Below are positions 8,214 to 16,297 of a stretch of DNA of 55,719 nt, piece by piece (position 1 is the first letter of the stretch; every line of letters starts with the position of its first letter). Source of the DNA: Rhodobacterales bacterium 56_14_T64. Lineage in GTDB: Bacteria; Pseudomonadota; Alphaproteobacteria; Rhodobacterales; Rhodobacteraceae. The notes under the pieces were generated by a model that saw only the letters and a list, made by a program, of their open reading frames with translations, had not been told where the DNA came from and searched no databases. Location of the stretch: the NCBI GenBank assembly GCA_002162795.1, contig MAAY01000096.1, forward strand, positions 4,217 through 59,935, read 5' to 3'. The translations under genes and the position numbers were made by a program.

Positions 8214-9062
8214 TTATGCGTCTTCAAATACGGTTTGGGTTTGCTGACCCAGCCCGTCGATCCACAGTTCCATTTTATCACCAGCGTTCAGATAAACCGG
8301 CTCGGGCTTCATGCCCATGCCAACGCCCGGAGGGGTGCCGGTGGAGATCACGTCACCCGGATGCAAGGTCATCAGTTGCGACAGGTGCGAGATGATCTGC
8401 GCGACAGTGAAGATCATGGTGTTGGTGTTGCCGGTCTGCATGCGCTTACCGTTTACATCCAGTGCCAAACCCAGCGACTGCGGATCGCCAACCTCATCAC
8501 GAGTGACCAGCCATGGGCCGGTGGGGCCAAAGGTGTCGCAAGACTTGCCCTTGGTCCATTGTCCGGTCAGTTGGGTCTGAAAGTGACGCTCGGAGACGTC
8601 GTTGATGATGCAGTAGCCTGCAACATGGTCCAGTGCGTCTTCTTCGCTGACGTATTTGGCCGCAGTGCCGATCACCACACCCAGCTCGACCTCCCAGTCG
8701 GTTTGGGTTGATCCCCGTGGTTTTACGACCGGATCATTGGGGCCAACCACAGCCGAGTTTGCCTTGAAGAACAGGATTGGGTGCTCGGGGATGGCAAGGC
8801 CGGTTTCGGCGGCGTGATCCGAATAGTTCAGACCGATGCACATGAACTTGCCGATATCGCCAACGCAAGGCCCCATCCGTGGGTTGCCTTCGACGACGGG
8901 CAGGGAGGCTGTGTCTAGCGCGCGAATGGTGTCCAAACCAGCGTCTGACAGAGCGTCGCCAGCGATGTCACTGACATGCGCGGACAGATCCCGCAGGGTG
9001 CCGCGTTCATCAATCAGACCCGGTTTCTCTGCGCCAACTTCACCGTAACGTACTAATTTCAT
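8214..9062 (-). CDS. Fumarylacetoacetate hydrolase-family protein (2,4-diketo-3-deoxy-aldonate hydrolase-like)
   Basis: A 282-residue FAH-superfamily enzyme. Metal ligands are Glu124 and Glu126 in DWEVELGVVIG and Asp155 in CIINDVSER; CIGLNYSDHAAE at 75-86 and GDVISTGTPPGVG near the C-terminus are hallmark segments. The overall sequence resembles 2,4-diketo-3-deoxy-L-fuconate hydrolases, which split the diketo acid into pyruvate and lactate and are often mislabelled ureidoglycolate lyase. Its neighbours, an IlvD/Edd dehydratase and a 2-keto-3-deoxy-L-fuconate-dehydrogenase-like SDR, supply exactly the preceding steps of such a route. The actual aldonate is unknown. Confidence 0.9.
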   Translation of the reverse strand: MKLVRYGEVGAEKPGLIDERGTLRDLSAHVSDIAGDALSDAGLDTIRALDTASLPVVEGNPRMGPCVGDIGKFMCIGLNYSDHAAETGLAIPEHPILFFKANSAVVGPNDPVVKPRGSTQTDWEVELGVVIGTAAKYVSEEDALDHVAGYCIINDVSERHFQTQLTGQWTKGKSCDTFGPTGPWLVTRDEVGDPQSLGLALDVNGKRMQTGNTNTMIFTVAQIISHLSQLMTLHPGDVISTGTPPGVGMGMKPEPVYLNAGDKMELWIDGLGQQTQTVFEDA

Positions 9063-9076
9063 TTATATTTTCCTTA

Positions 9077-10864
9077 TTAGTGGTTGTCGCGCGGCATGGT
9101 GCCGTGGGCAATGTCCTGGTACTCGTCGGCACCGTCCAAAATCATACCTTCCGAGAAAGGACGTACCTTTTCGCGGAACAGTTCCTGCCAAGGTGTCTGG
9201 CTGGGTGGGGCGAAGGCGTCGTCTGGCAGCGATACGCGCCGCTTCTCGATTTCGGCTTCGTCCACCAGCATATTGGCTGTGCAGGCGTTCAGATCGATGC
9301 GGATTTGGTCTCCATTTCGCACCAGACCCAACCCACCGCCGTCGGCAGCTTCGGGTGACGCGTTCAGGATCGAAGGCGAACCGGAGGTGCCGGATTGACG
9401 GCCATCCCCCAGACACGGCATGGCGTGGACGCCTTTCTTAAGCAGATAGGCGGGCGGGCGCATGTTCACCACCTCGGCACCACCGGGATAGCCGATTGGA
9501 CCAGCACCGCGCATAATCAGGATGCAATTTTCATCAATGTTCAGCGCCTCGTCGTCGATGGTTTTGTGGAAGTGCTCGGGACCATCAAACACCACGGCGC
9601 GGCCTTCAAAGGCGTTAGGGTCGGTTGGGGAGGACAGGTAGCGGTCGCGGAACTCTTTCGAGATCACGCTGGTTTTCATGATGGCACTGTCGAATAGGTT
9701 GCCGCTGAGATTGATGAAACCAGCCTCGGATCCGAGTGGGGCGGAGACGGGCATGATCACTTCGGGTGTGATAGAGCGTTTATCGCTACAATTCTCACCG
9801 ATGGATTTTCCGTTTACCGTCCCGGCATTGGGATGCGGCAATCTATCGGCGCTCATCAGCTCGCCAATTACGGCAGGAACACCACCAGCGCGGAAGAAGT
9901 CTTCGCCGAGGTATTCACCGGCCGGTTGCAAGTTGACCAGCAGCGGCACCTTGTGACCATGGGTCTGCCAATCGTCGTTGTTAAGTTCGATCTTCAGGTG
10001 TTTGGCAATGGCGTTCAAGTGGATTGGCGCGTTGGTCGACCCACCGATGGCTGAGTTAACTACGATGGCGTTTTCAAACGCTTCGCGGGTCATGATGTCG
10101 CTTGGTTTCAGATCTTCGTGCACCATGTCAACAATACGCTGACCAGTGTGATAGCTGATCTGGCCGCGATGACGGTACGCCGCTGGGATCGCTGCCGAGC
10201 CGGGCAACTGCATACCCAAGGCTTCGGCCAGCGAGTTCATCGTGCTGGCGGTGCCCATCGTGTTGCAAAAGCCGACAGAGGTGGCCGAGGACGCAACCAG
10301 TTCCAGGAAGCCATCATCGTCGATGTCACCAGCAGCAAGCAATTCGCGTGCTTTCCAAACAATAGTGCCGGACCCGGTGCGCTCGCCGCGGAACCAGCCG
10401 TTCAGCATTGGACCAACGGACAGGGCAATCGCGGGAATGTTTACGGTGGCCGCTGCCATCAATAGGGCAGGGGTGGTTTTGTCACAGCCAATGTTCAGCA
10501 CAACGCCGTCGATTGGATAGCCAAACAAAGTTTCCACCAGGCTGAGATAGGCCAGGTTGCGGTCCAGCATCGCCGTGGGGCGCTTGCCGGTTTCCTGGAT
10601 CGGATGCACTGGAATTTCAATCGGTGTGCCGCCATTGGCGATGATGCCATCACGTACCCGCTTGGTCAGCTCAATGTGGTGGCGGTTACAGGGGCTCAGG
10701 TCTGAGCCTGTTTGGGCGATGCCGATGATAGGCTTGCCAGATTGCAACTCTTCGCGGGTGAGACCGTAGTTCAGATAGCGCTCAAGATAGAGCGCTGTCA
10801 TTTCTGGGTCTTCTGGATTGTTGAACCATTTCTGCGAGCGCAGTTGGGATTTTGTGCCGGACAT
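9077..10864 (-). CDS. IlvD/Edd family dehydratase (pentonate/hexonate type)
   Basis: A 595-residue Fe-S dehydratase. The likely cluster ligands are Cys59 (SDLSPCN), Cys127 (IGCDKT) and Cys200 ([10 protein letters not shown]). Lys129 is the expected carbamylated metal ligand, and the catalytic serine lies in [11 protein letters not shown] at about 487-497. The [21 protein letters not shown] start and the sequence around the cluster resemble L-arabinonate/D-xylonate dehydratases rather than the dihydroxy-acid dehydratase of valine synthesis. The reaction would be an aldonate to 2-keto-3-deoxy-aldonate. AAAGGAG precedes the ATG. It sits in an operon between an SDR and a FAH hydrolase. Confidence 0.92.
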   Translation of the reverse strand: MSGTKSQLRSQKWFNNPEDPEMTALYLERYLNYGLTREELQSGKPIIGIAQTGSDLSPCNRHHIELTKRVRDGIIANGGTPIEIPVHPIQETGKRPTAMLDRNLAYLSLVETLFGYPIDGVVLNIGCDKTTPALLMAAATVNIPAIALSVGPMLNGWFRGERTGSGTIVWKARELLAAGDIDDDGFLELVASSATSVGFCNTMGTASTMNSLAEALGMQLPGSAAIPAAYRHRGQISYHTGQRIVDMVHEDLKPSDIMTREAFENAIVVNSAIGGSTNAPIHLNAIAKHLKIELNNDDWQTHGHKVPLLVNLQPAGEYLGEDFFRAGGVPAVIGELMSADRLPHPNAGTVNGKSIGENCSDKRSITPEVIMPVSAPLGSEAGFINLSGNLFDSAIMKTSVISKEFRDRYLSSPTDPNAFEGRAVVFDGPEHFHKTIDDEALNIDENCILIMRGAGPIGYPGGAEVVNMRPPAYLLKKGVHAMPCLGDGRQSGTSGSPSILNASPEAADGGGLGLVRNGDQIRIDLNACTANMLVDEAEIEKRRVSLPDDAFAPPSQTPWQELFREKVRPFSEGMILDGADEYQDIAHGTMPRDNH

Positions 10865-10894
10865 GATGGCACTCCTTTGGTTTAGATAGTTGCG

Positions 10895-11641
10895 TTAGCT
10901 GGACCAGCCGCCGTCAATGACATGCGGTTGACCCGTGATAAAGGCGCTGTCGTCCGAGGCCAGGTAGACCACGAGGGCAGCAATTTCTTCTGAAGTAGCG
11001 ATACGGCCCATGGGTTGGCGGGCGACAAAGGCCTTTAGAGCCGTGTCGTAATCGCCGGTGGCCCGCAGCCTTTCGTGCATCGAGGGGCTGTCGACGGTGC
11101 CGGGGCAGATGGCGTTGCAGCGGATGCCCTTGGTGACATAGTCGACGGCGACTGATTTGGTCAGGCCAAGCACGGCCGCCTTGGAGGTGCCATAGACAAA
11201 CCGGTTGGGTGCCCCCACAACGGATGAAGCCACAGAGGCCATGTTGATAATCGAACCGGCACCGCGTTCCAGCATCCCTGGCAGGGCTGCGCGTATGGTG
11301 CGGAACATGGATTTAACGTTCAGGTCCATGGCAAAATCAATGTCTGACTCAGTTGCCTCGAGGATGGAGCCACTGTGCACAAAACCGGCGCAATTGAACA
11401 GGATGTCCGGAGTGGCCCGCGTGATACCTTCGGTCACCGAAGCCACATCCAGAACATCCATACGGAAGGCTTCCAGTTGGCCTTGGGCCTCGTCCTGCAG
11501 CGAGGCAAGGGCTTGGTCGTTCACATCGGTGGCAAAGACATGCGCGCCTTCTTTTGCCATTGCTAAAGCCGCTGCTCGACCAATTCCCTGACCAGCAGCG
11601 GTGATAATCGCGCGTTTTCCCTGTAGTCGTCCATTTGTCAT
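10895..11641 (-). CDS. SDR oxidoreductase, 2-keto-3-deoxy-L-fuconate dehydrogenase/BDH2-like
   Basis: A 248-residue SDR with cofactor segment TAAGQGIG at 14-21, catalytic Ser136, Tyr150 and Lys154. The segments NCAGFVHSG, INMASVASS and GIRCNAICPGTVDSPS, and the ending VIDGGWSS, closely match the BDH2 (DHRS6)/2-keto-3-deoxy-L-fuconate 4-dehydrogenase subfamily. That subfamily oxidises C4 of a 2-keto-3-deoxy acid to a 2,4-diketo acid. The gene overlaps the upstream Zn-dehydrogenase gene by four bases (ATGA), implying translational coupling. It precedes the dehydratase gene. Specific substrate is inferred, not shown. Confidence 0.9.
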   Translation of the reverse strand: MTNGRLQGKRAIITAAGQGIGRAAALAMAKEGAHVFATDVNDQALASLQDEAQGQLEAFRMDVLDVASVTEGITRATPDILFNCAGFVHSGSILEATESDIDFAMDLNVKSMFRTIRAALPGMLERGAGSIINMASVASSVVGAPNRFVYGTSKAAVLGLTKSVAVDYVTKGIRCNAICPGTVDSPSMHERLRATGDYDTALKAFVARQPMGRIATSEEIAALVVYLASDDSAFITGQPHVIDGGWSS

Positions 11642-12696
11642 TGCTTGGCCTGCCCGGATTGGTTTGTGAAATCAATTTGAACCTTCATCGCACGATGCCT
11701 GTCACCTGCAAGCTCAAACGCATCAACGGCCTGATCGATTGGAAAGCGGGCGGTTAGCAGCGGTGCAAGGTTGAGGGTGCCGGTGTTGATCATCGCGACT
11801 GCATCGGCAAATTCTTCGTGAAAGCGGAAGGCTCCGCGAATGTCGATTTCTTTGGCGACAACTGAATTTTGCGAAATTGTGACGTCACCGCCAAGGCCAA
11901 GTTGAACCAAAACGGATCGTGGGCGCAAAACGTCGAGACCTGCGGTCAGGGCAGACTGATTCCCTGAGGCTTCGAACATGACGTCAAAGTAGCCCTTGTT
12001 GTCACTATACTGCGCGGTCCAACCCTGTTCTTTGGCCACATTGATGGTTTTGTCAGCGCCAATCTGAGTGGCGATGTTCAGGACGTTGTCGATGACATCG
12101 GTGATGACAACCTCTGCCGCACCTGCCGCGCGGGCGGCCAAAACACAGAGCGCTCCGATGGGGCCGCAGCCGGTAATCAGCACCCGTTTTCCAGCCAATT
12201 CTCCGGCCCTTTTCATGCCGTGTAACACCACGGAAAGTGGCTCGGCGAAGGCGCCAAATTCGGATGGAATTTCGGGTGAAATCAGGTGGCATTGCGCGGC
12301 GTCTGCAACCAGATCCTCACGAAAGGCACCCTGGATGTGGGGCATCGGCATCGCACTGCCATAGAACCGCATGTTCAGGCAGTGGCTGATTTTATTTTCA
12401 TTACAATACAAGCAGTTACCGCATGGCCTGCTGGGGGACACGGCAACGGTATCGCCGATTGAAAACCCGCTTGAAGCAGCGGTTACTTCGGTGATCCTGC
12501 CAGAGATCTCATGACCCAAAATCATCGGTTCGCGTACGCGAATTTGTCCAAAGCCGCCGTGCTGGTAGTAGTGCAGATCTGAACCACAGATTCCGCCAGC
12601 CTCGATCTGGATCCTGACCTGATCTGCTTGGAGGTCTTCTGCCGAGCGATTCTCGATGCGCAAATCCTTGGCGGCGTGGATGACAATGACCTTCAT
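11638..12696 (-). CDS. L-idonate 5-dehydrogenase-like zinc alcohol dehydrogenase
   Basis: A 352-residue medium-chain dehydrogenase. Catalytic zinc ligands are Cys37 (GGICGSDLHYY), His62 and Glu63 (GHE); structural zinc ligands are Cys92, Cys95, Cys98 and Cys106. A GCGPIGALC nucleotide-binding segment follows at about 175. It resembles L-idonate 5-dehydrogenase (IdnD) and related polyol dehydrogenases. GGAGGAAG precedes the ATG. It is the first gene of the minus-strand operon and is divergent from a gluconate-5-dehydrogenase-like gene. In the IdnD/IdnO pair known from Escherichia coli, L-idonate is converted to D-gluconate through 5-ketogluconate. No gluconate kinase is present here. Confidence 0.88.
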   Translation of the reverse strand: MKVIVIHAAKDLRIENRSAEDLQADQVRIQIEAGGICGSDLHYYQHGGFGQIRVREPMILGHEISGRITEVTAASSGFSIGDTVAVSPSRPCGNCLYCNENKISHCLNMRFYGSAMPMPHIQGAFREDLVADAAQCHLISPEIPSEFGAFAEPLSVVLHGMKRAGELAGKRVLITGCGPIGALCVLAARAAGAAEVVITDVIDNVLNIATQIGADKTINVAKEQGWTAQYSDNKGYFDVMFEASGNQSALTAGLDVLRPRSVLVQLGLGGDVTISQNSVVAKEIDIRGAFRFHEEFADAVAMINTGTLNLAPLLTARFPIDQAVDAFELAGDRHRAMKVQIDFTNQSGQAKQ

Positions 12697-12761
12697 TTCT
12701 TCCTCCCGGACGGGTATTTCGACCCTTTTTCGTTATGGCTATTCCAAAGCGAACTAAAATA

Positions 12762-12773
12762 CTAGAGTGCTAA
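12762..12773. promoter_or_regulatory. Candidate GntR operator, site 3
   Basis: CTAGAGTGCTAA lies in the divergent gap between the idonate-dehydrogenase-type operon and the gluconate-5-dehydrogenase-type operon. Together with its left flank (CTAAAATACTAGAGTG from 12754) it is nearly identical to site 1 (CTAAAATGCTAGAGTG). One regulator binding here could control both operons. Confidence 0.5.
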
Positions 12774-12812
12774 TAAGGTAGATAGGCATGCAACAAGACA
12801 GAGGCTAACGTG

Positions 12813-13580
12813 ATGAAGCAGGGATTTTTTGACTTAACTGGTAAGCGTGCTTTGATCACGGGATCAAGCCTTGGCATTGGTCGGGCACTGGCCGAAGGAC
12901 TTGCGGGATACGGCGCAACAATCGTGCTGAACGCCCGCAATGCCGAGCGTTTGGAGGGCGAAGCAGAAGCTCTGCGCGCCAAGGGTTTTAACGTCGAGGT
13001 CGAAGCCTTTGACGTGACTGATAGCGCGGCTGTGAATGCGGGTGTTGCAAATATTGAGGATCAGGGCGGGCCGATTGATATTCTGATCAACAATGCCGGA
13101 ATGCAATTTCGGACAGCATTGGAAGACTACCCGGAAGATAAGTGGGACCAACTGTTCAACACCAATGTCAAAAGCGCGTTTTTGGTTGGTAAAGCGGTGG
13201 CTAATCGGATGATTGCCCGCAAGTCAGGCAAAATTATCAATATCGCCTCAGTCCAGAGCGAGCTCGCCAGACCTGGGATCGCGCCCTACACGGCGACCAA
13301 AGGGGCCATTCGGAACCTGACCAAGGGCATGGCGACCGACTGGGCGCGGCATGGGTTGCAGGTAAATGCGATTGCGCCGGGGTATTTTAAGACCCCACTC
13401 AACCAAGCCTTGGTTGACGATCCGGCCTTTACTGGTTGGTTGGAAAACCGCACGCCTGCTGGTCGGTGGGGAAACGTGGAAGAGCTGGTCGGCGCCGCTG
13501 TGTTCCTGTCAGGGAGCGGGTCGTCGTTTGTGAATGGGCACACTTTGTATGTTGACGGCGGCATGACGGCTTCAATTTGA
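12813..13580 (+). CDS. SDR oxidoreductase, gluconate 5-dehydrogenase-like
   Basis: A 255-residue SDR resembling IdnO/gluconate 5-dehydrogenase. The cofactor motif TGSSLGIG is at 16-23, NNAG at 93-96, Ser146, Tyr159 and Lys163 are the catalytic residues, and the protein ends LYVDGGMTASI. IdnO-type enzymes interconvert 5-ketogluconate and gluconate. I start at the ATG at 12813; a GTG three bases upstream is also in frame, after a GAGG box. The stop codon overlaps or nearly touches the next gene (TGATG), so it is the first gene of a three-gene run with a hydroxyisobutyrate-type dehydrogenase and a DenD-like enzyme. It is divergent from the idonate dehydrogenase. Confidence 0.88.
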   Translation: MKQGFFDLTGKRALITGSSLGIGRALAEGLAGYGATIVLNARNAERLEGEAEALRAKGFNVEVEAFDVTDSAAVNAGVANIEDQGGPIDILINNAGMQFRTALEDYPEDKWDQLFNTNVKSAFLVGKAVANRMIARKSGKIINIASVQSELARPGIAPYTATKGAIRNLTKGMATDWARHGLQVNAIAPGYFKTPLNQALVDDPAFTGWLENRTPAGRWGNVEELVGAAVFLSGSGSSFVNGHTLYVDGGMTASI

Positions 13581-13591
13581 TGGGACAGGAT

Positions 13592-14485
13592 ATGACAAAA
13601 CCAACAATAGCTTTGCTGGGGACGGGATTGATGGGGGCGCCAATGGTGCGCAACCTGTTGGCCGCCGGATTCCCGGTTCAGGTTTGGAACCGCAGTCTGG
13701 CCAAGGCCGAGGCGCTGGCTGGTGATGGCGCGACTGTGTGTGCGTCACCGCAGGTGGCAGTGACTGGGGCACAGTTCATCATCACCATGCTAAGCGATGG
13801 CACTGCGACGGCCTCGGTGGTGACGGATCCTGCTGTGGCAGAGGCCTTGCAGACGGGTGCGATCTGGATCGAGATGAGCTCGGTCAAGCCAGCGGAGGCG
13901 CGCGCGCAAGCGCAGAACCTGAAAGAGCTGGGTGTGTTGCATCTGGATGCACCAGTGTCTGGTGGCACCCGTGGAGCAGAAGCAGGCAGTCTGGCGATCA
14001 TGGCTGGGGGCGAGGCCGAGGTTTTTGAGGCCTCGGTGCCGGTGCTGCAAGCGATGGGGCGGCCAGTGCATGTTGGCCCGTCAGGTGCTGGGCAACTGGC
14101 GAAACTGGCTAATCAGGGGATTGTTGCGGTGACCATCGGCGCCGTGGCCGAAGCCATGTTGTTGCTAGAGGAAGGCGGTGCTGATCCGGCAGCGGTGCGG
14201 CGTGCGTTGAAGGGTGGGTTTGCTGACAGCGTCATTCTGCAGCAGCACGGAGAGCGGATGACCGAGCGCAATTTTGTGCCGGGTGGGCTGTCGAAATTCC
14301 AGCTCAAGGATCTGAACAACCTGCTGGAGGAGGCGTCCTCGCTTGACCTGGACCTGCCGGTGTCGCAACACATTCGTGACAGGTTTGCCCATTTCTGCGA
14401 GGACATGGATGGCAGTGATCGAGATCACTCGGGGCTGTATCTGGAGCTACGCAAGCGCAACAAAATGAAGGACATTGAGCAGTGA
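13592..14485 (+). CDS. 3-hydroxyisobutyrate dehydrogenase-family oxidoreductase (copy 2, L-threonate dehydrogenase-like)
   Basis: A 297-residue beta-hydroxyacid dehydrogenase. The Rossmann motif LLGTGLMGAPM is at 8-18, DAPVSGG at 119-125, and catalytic Lys171 is in GAGQLAKLANQ. I chose the ATG at 13592 because MTKPTIALLGTGLMG is the usual family N-terminus; an ATG at 13580 overlapping the previous stop is possible. It overlaps the DenD-like gene by four bases. In characterised acid-sugar clusters a dehydrogenase of this family (LtnD) or DenD oxidises L-threonate or D-erythronate. Here both types are adjacent, but the DUF1537 kinase and OtnC aldolase that usually follow are absent. Confidence 0.87.
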   Translation: MTKPTIALLGTGLMGAPMVRNLLAAGFPVQVWNRSLAKAEALAGDGATVCASPQVAVTGAQFIITMLSDGTATASVVTDPAVAEALQTGAIWIEMSSVKPAEARAQAQNLKELGVLHLDAPVSGGTRGAEAGSLAIMAGGEAEVFEASVPVLQAMGRPVHVGPSGAGQLAKLANQGIVAVTIGAVAEAMLLLEEGGADPAAVRRALKGGFADSVILQQHGERMTERNFVPGGLSKFQLKDLNNLLEEASSLDLDLPVSQHIRDRFAHFCEDMDGSDRDHSGLYLELRKRNKMKDIEQ

Positions 14486-15456
14486 CTAAGATTTTGATCA
14501 TCGGTGGCGGCGGGATGGTTGGCCAGAAACTGGCACGTGAACTGGCCATTTCCGGCTGGCAGGGGCAGCCCGCAGAGGTCACCCTGTATGATGTTGGCTT
14601 TCCTGACAATTGTGCTGCGTCGAGTCGTCGGCTGGTCGGTAGTTTGGCCGAGGACGGTGCGGCGGCTGGTTTGGCGGCAACGCGTCCGGATATCATTTTT
14701 CAGCTGGCCGCCATTGTGTCGGGCGAGGCAGAGCAGGATTTTGACAAAGGCTGGCAGGTGAACATGTTCGCGGGCTGGGCGTTGCTAGAGGCGCTGCGCA
14801 GTGAACACGAGGCAAGTGGCGGCACCTACCGTCCACGGGTGGTGTTCACGTCGTCGATTGCAGTGTTTGGGGGGCCGTTCCCGGACCAGATCAGTGATCA
14901 GTTCCTGTCGGCTCCGCTGACCTCGTACGGGGCACAAAAAGCGGTTTGTGAGTTGATGCTGAGCGATTTCAGTCGCAAAGGATATGTCGATGGGATCTCG
15001 ATCCGGTTGCCGACGATTTGTGTGCGGCCAGGCAAGGCGAACAAGGCTGCCTCGTCGTTCTTCTCGGGTATCATTCGCGAACCGTTGAATGGCAGGGAGG
15101 CAATTCTGCCGGTATCAGACAGTGTGCGGCACTACCATGCGTCGCCCAAATCTGCGGTGGGGTTCTTGTGTCATGCCGCGGCGCTGGATACTGGCTTGCT
15201 GGCTGGGCGTCTGAGCCTGAACCTGCCCGGAGTGTCGTGCACAGTGGCAGAGCAGATCGAGGCACTGGGAGAGATTGCTGGGGCTGATACCGTGGCGTTG
15301 ATCCGTTCTGTCGCCGACCCGGAGGTGGTCAAGATCGTCGGCGGTTGGCCGCAGGATTTTGACAGTGCCCGCGCCACAGAGCTGGGTTTCAAAGCGGAAA
15401 CCAGTTTTAGCGAGATTATCCAGTGCTACATCGACGAGGACCTGGGGCACAGCTGA
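14482..15456 (+). CDS. denD: DenD-like D-erythronate dehydrogenase (NAD-dependent epimerase/dehydratase family)
   Basis: An extended SDR of 324 residues. GGGGMVG at 8-14 is the nucleotide-binding motif; Ser125 (FTSSIAVFGG), Tyr149 and Lys153 (SYGAQK) form the catalytic set. The organisation and the RLPTICVRPGKANKAASSFFSGIIREPL region resemble D-erythronate dehydrogenase (DenD), which makes 2-keto-D-erythronate in tetronate catabolism. It begins with GTG overlapping the preceding TGA. The following GntR gene is convergent. Without the kinase and aldolase partners nearby the erythronate assignment stays tentative; the gene symbol reflects family resemblance only. Confidence 0.75.
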   Translation: MTKILIIGGGGMVGQKLARELAISGWQGQPAEVTLYDVGFPDNCAASSRRLVGSLAEDGAAAGLAATRPDIIFQLAAIVSGEAEQDFDKGWQVNMFAGWALLEALRSEHEASGGTYRPRVVFTSSIAVFGGPFPDQISDQFLSAPLTSYGAQKAVCELMLSDFSRKGYVDGISIRLPTICVRPGKANKAASSFFSGIIREPLNGREAILPVSDSVRHYHASPKSAVGFLCHAAALDTGLLAGRLSLNLPGVSCTVAEQIEALGEIAGADTVALIRSVADPEVVKIVGGWPQDFDSARATELGFKAETSFSEIIQCYIDEDLGHS

Positions 15457-15478
15457 TGTAGTCGCCGTTGGATTTGAC

Positions 15479-16126
15479 TCAGTCCCTGATCAAATTTCTG
15501 CGCAAATGGTCATAAATTGCGACACAAACTTCGTCGACGTTGCCGGTAAGGGCGGCGTCGACGATGCGTTTATGCTCGACAATATTGCCCTCTAAGAAAC
15601 CATAATTGTGCTCTGGTGAGACAAGTTGCTGGCGGAACTGGTCGTACACAGATCGAAACGTTTCACGCAAAACCGGCGAATCACTGGCTGATACCAGCGT
15701 TTCATGGAATTCCCATTCAGCAGCACACCAAGGCGTAATGACTGGGACCACGTCGCCAGTTTTGCTGATTCGGGATTCGATATGCGACAGTTTGTGATGC
15801 GAAGCCGTCAGGCGGGCCTCCCATTCGATGCCGCCGTTGCGCATGGACTGAAGAACGCCCTGCTGTTCCAAAGTGATTCGGAAATTGGTCAGATCGTGCT
15901 GCCGTTGGCGTGAAACTGGGCTGGAGCGAAAGCCGCGCTGCTCTTCAGCCGTGACCAATCCGACTGTAGATAATCGGAACAATGTCTCGCGTATCGTATT
16001 GACAGAACAGCTATAATGCTCTGTCAATTCCGACGGTTTCAGCTTCTGACCCTGTTTAAAATATGCCGTCATCAGCTTGTTGCGAAGGTCTTCATAGATC
16101 TCGGGGGTGTCGATTTTGGGTTTCAT
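15479..16126 (-). CDS. GntR family (FCD) transcriptional regulator
   Basis: A 215-residue regulator. The winged helix-turn-helix is at about 10-75 (LKPSELTEHYSCSVNTIRETLFRLSTVGLV) and an FCD ligand domain follows (EWEFHETLV, EHKRIVDAAL and YDHLRRNL supply the metal-binding residues). It is divergent from the TRAP transporter genes, so it probably controls uptake of the same organic acid (inference). There is no strong ribosome binding site before the ATG at 16126. The 171-base gap to dctP is A+T-rich and contains an inverted repeat GCTTCA/TGAAGC at 16229-16250 that could be an operator. Confidence 0.88.
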   Translation of the reverse strand: MKPKIDTPEIYEDLRNKLMTAYFKQGQKLKPSELTEHYSCSVNTIRETLFRLSTVGLVTAEEQRGFRSSPVSRQRQHDLTNFRITLEQQGVLQSMRNGGIEWEARLTASHHKLSHIESRISKTGDVVPVITPWCAAEWEFHETLVSASDSPVLRETFRSVYDQFRQQLVSPEHNYGFLEGNIVEHKRIVDAALTGNVDEVCVAIYDHLRRNLIRD

Positions 16127-16228
16127 TTAACTCGAGTGTTTGGCTGCGTTAATTTTGACTAAAACACATAATTTCAAAATTTAAAAGATTTCAGATTTTT
16201 TGTTGTCGTTACGGAAGTGGCTTGTTAG

Positions 16229-16250
16229 GCTTCATCAAGTGGTTTGAAGC
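16229..16250. promoter_or_regulatory. Inverted repeat in GntR/dctP divergent promoter
   Basis: GCTTCA and TGAAGC are separated by ten bases, about 48 bases upstream of the dctP start. It could be an operator for the divergent GntR regulator, but no other copy was seen in the window. Confidence 0.3.
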
Positions 16251-16297
16251 GCAAAAAAAGACGCCAGTGCCACACTTGAAAAGTCTGGGAGGACAAA

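Noticed and set aside
12810-12812. GTG as start of the gluconate-5-dehydrogenase-like gene
   Set aside because: The ATG directly after it is equally placed relative to the GAGG box and is the more usual start.
11638-13580. Complete idonate-to-6-phosphogluconate pathway
   Set aside because: IdnD- and IdnO-like enzymes are present but no gluconate kinase or idonate permease is seen, so the E. coli-type pathway is not supported.
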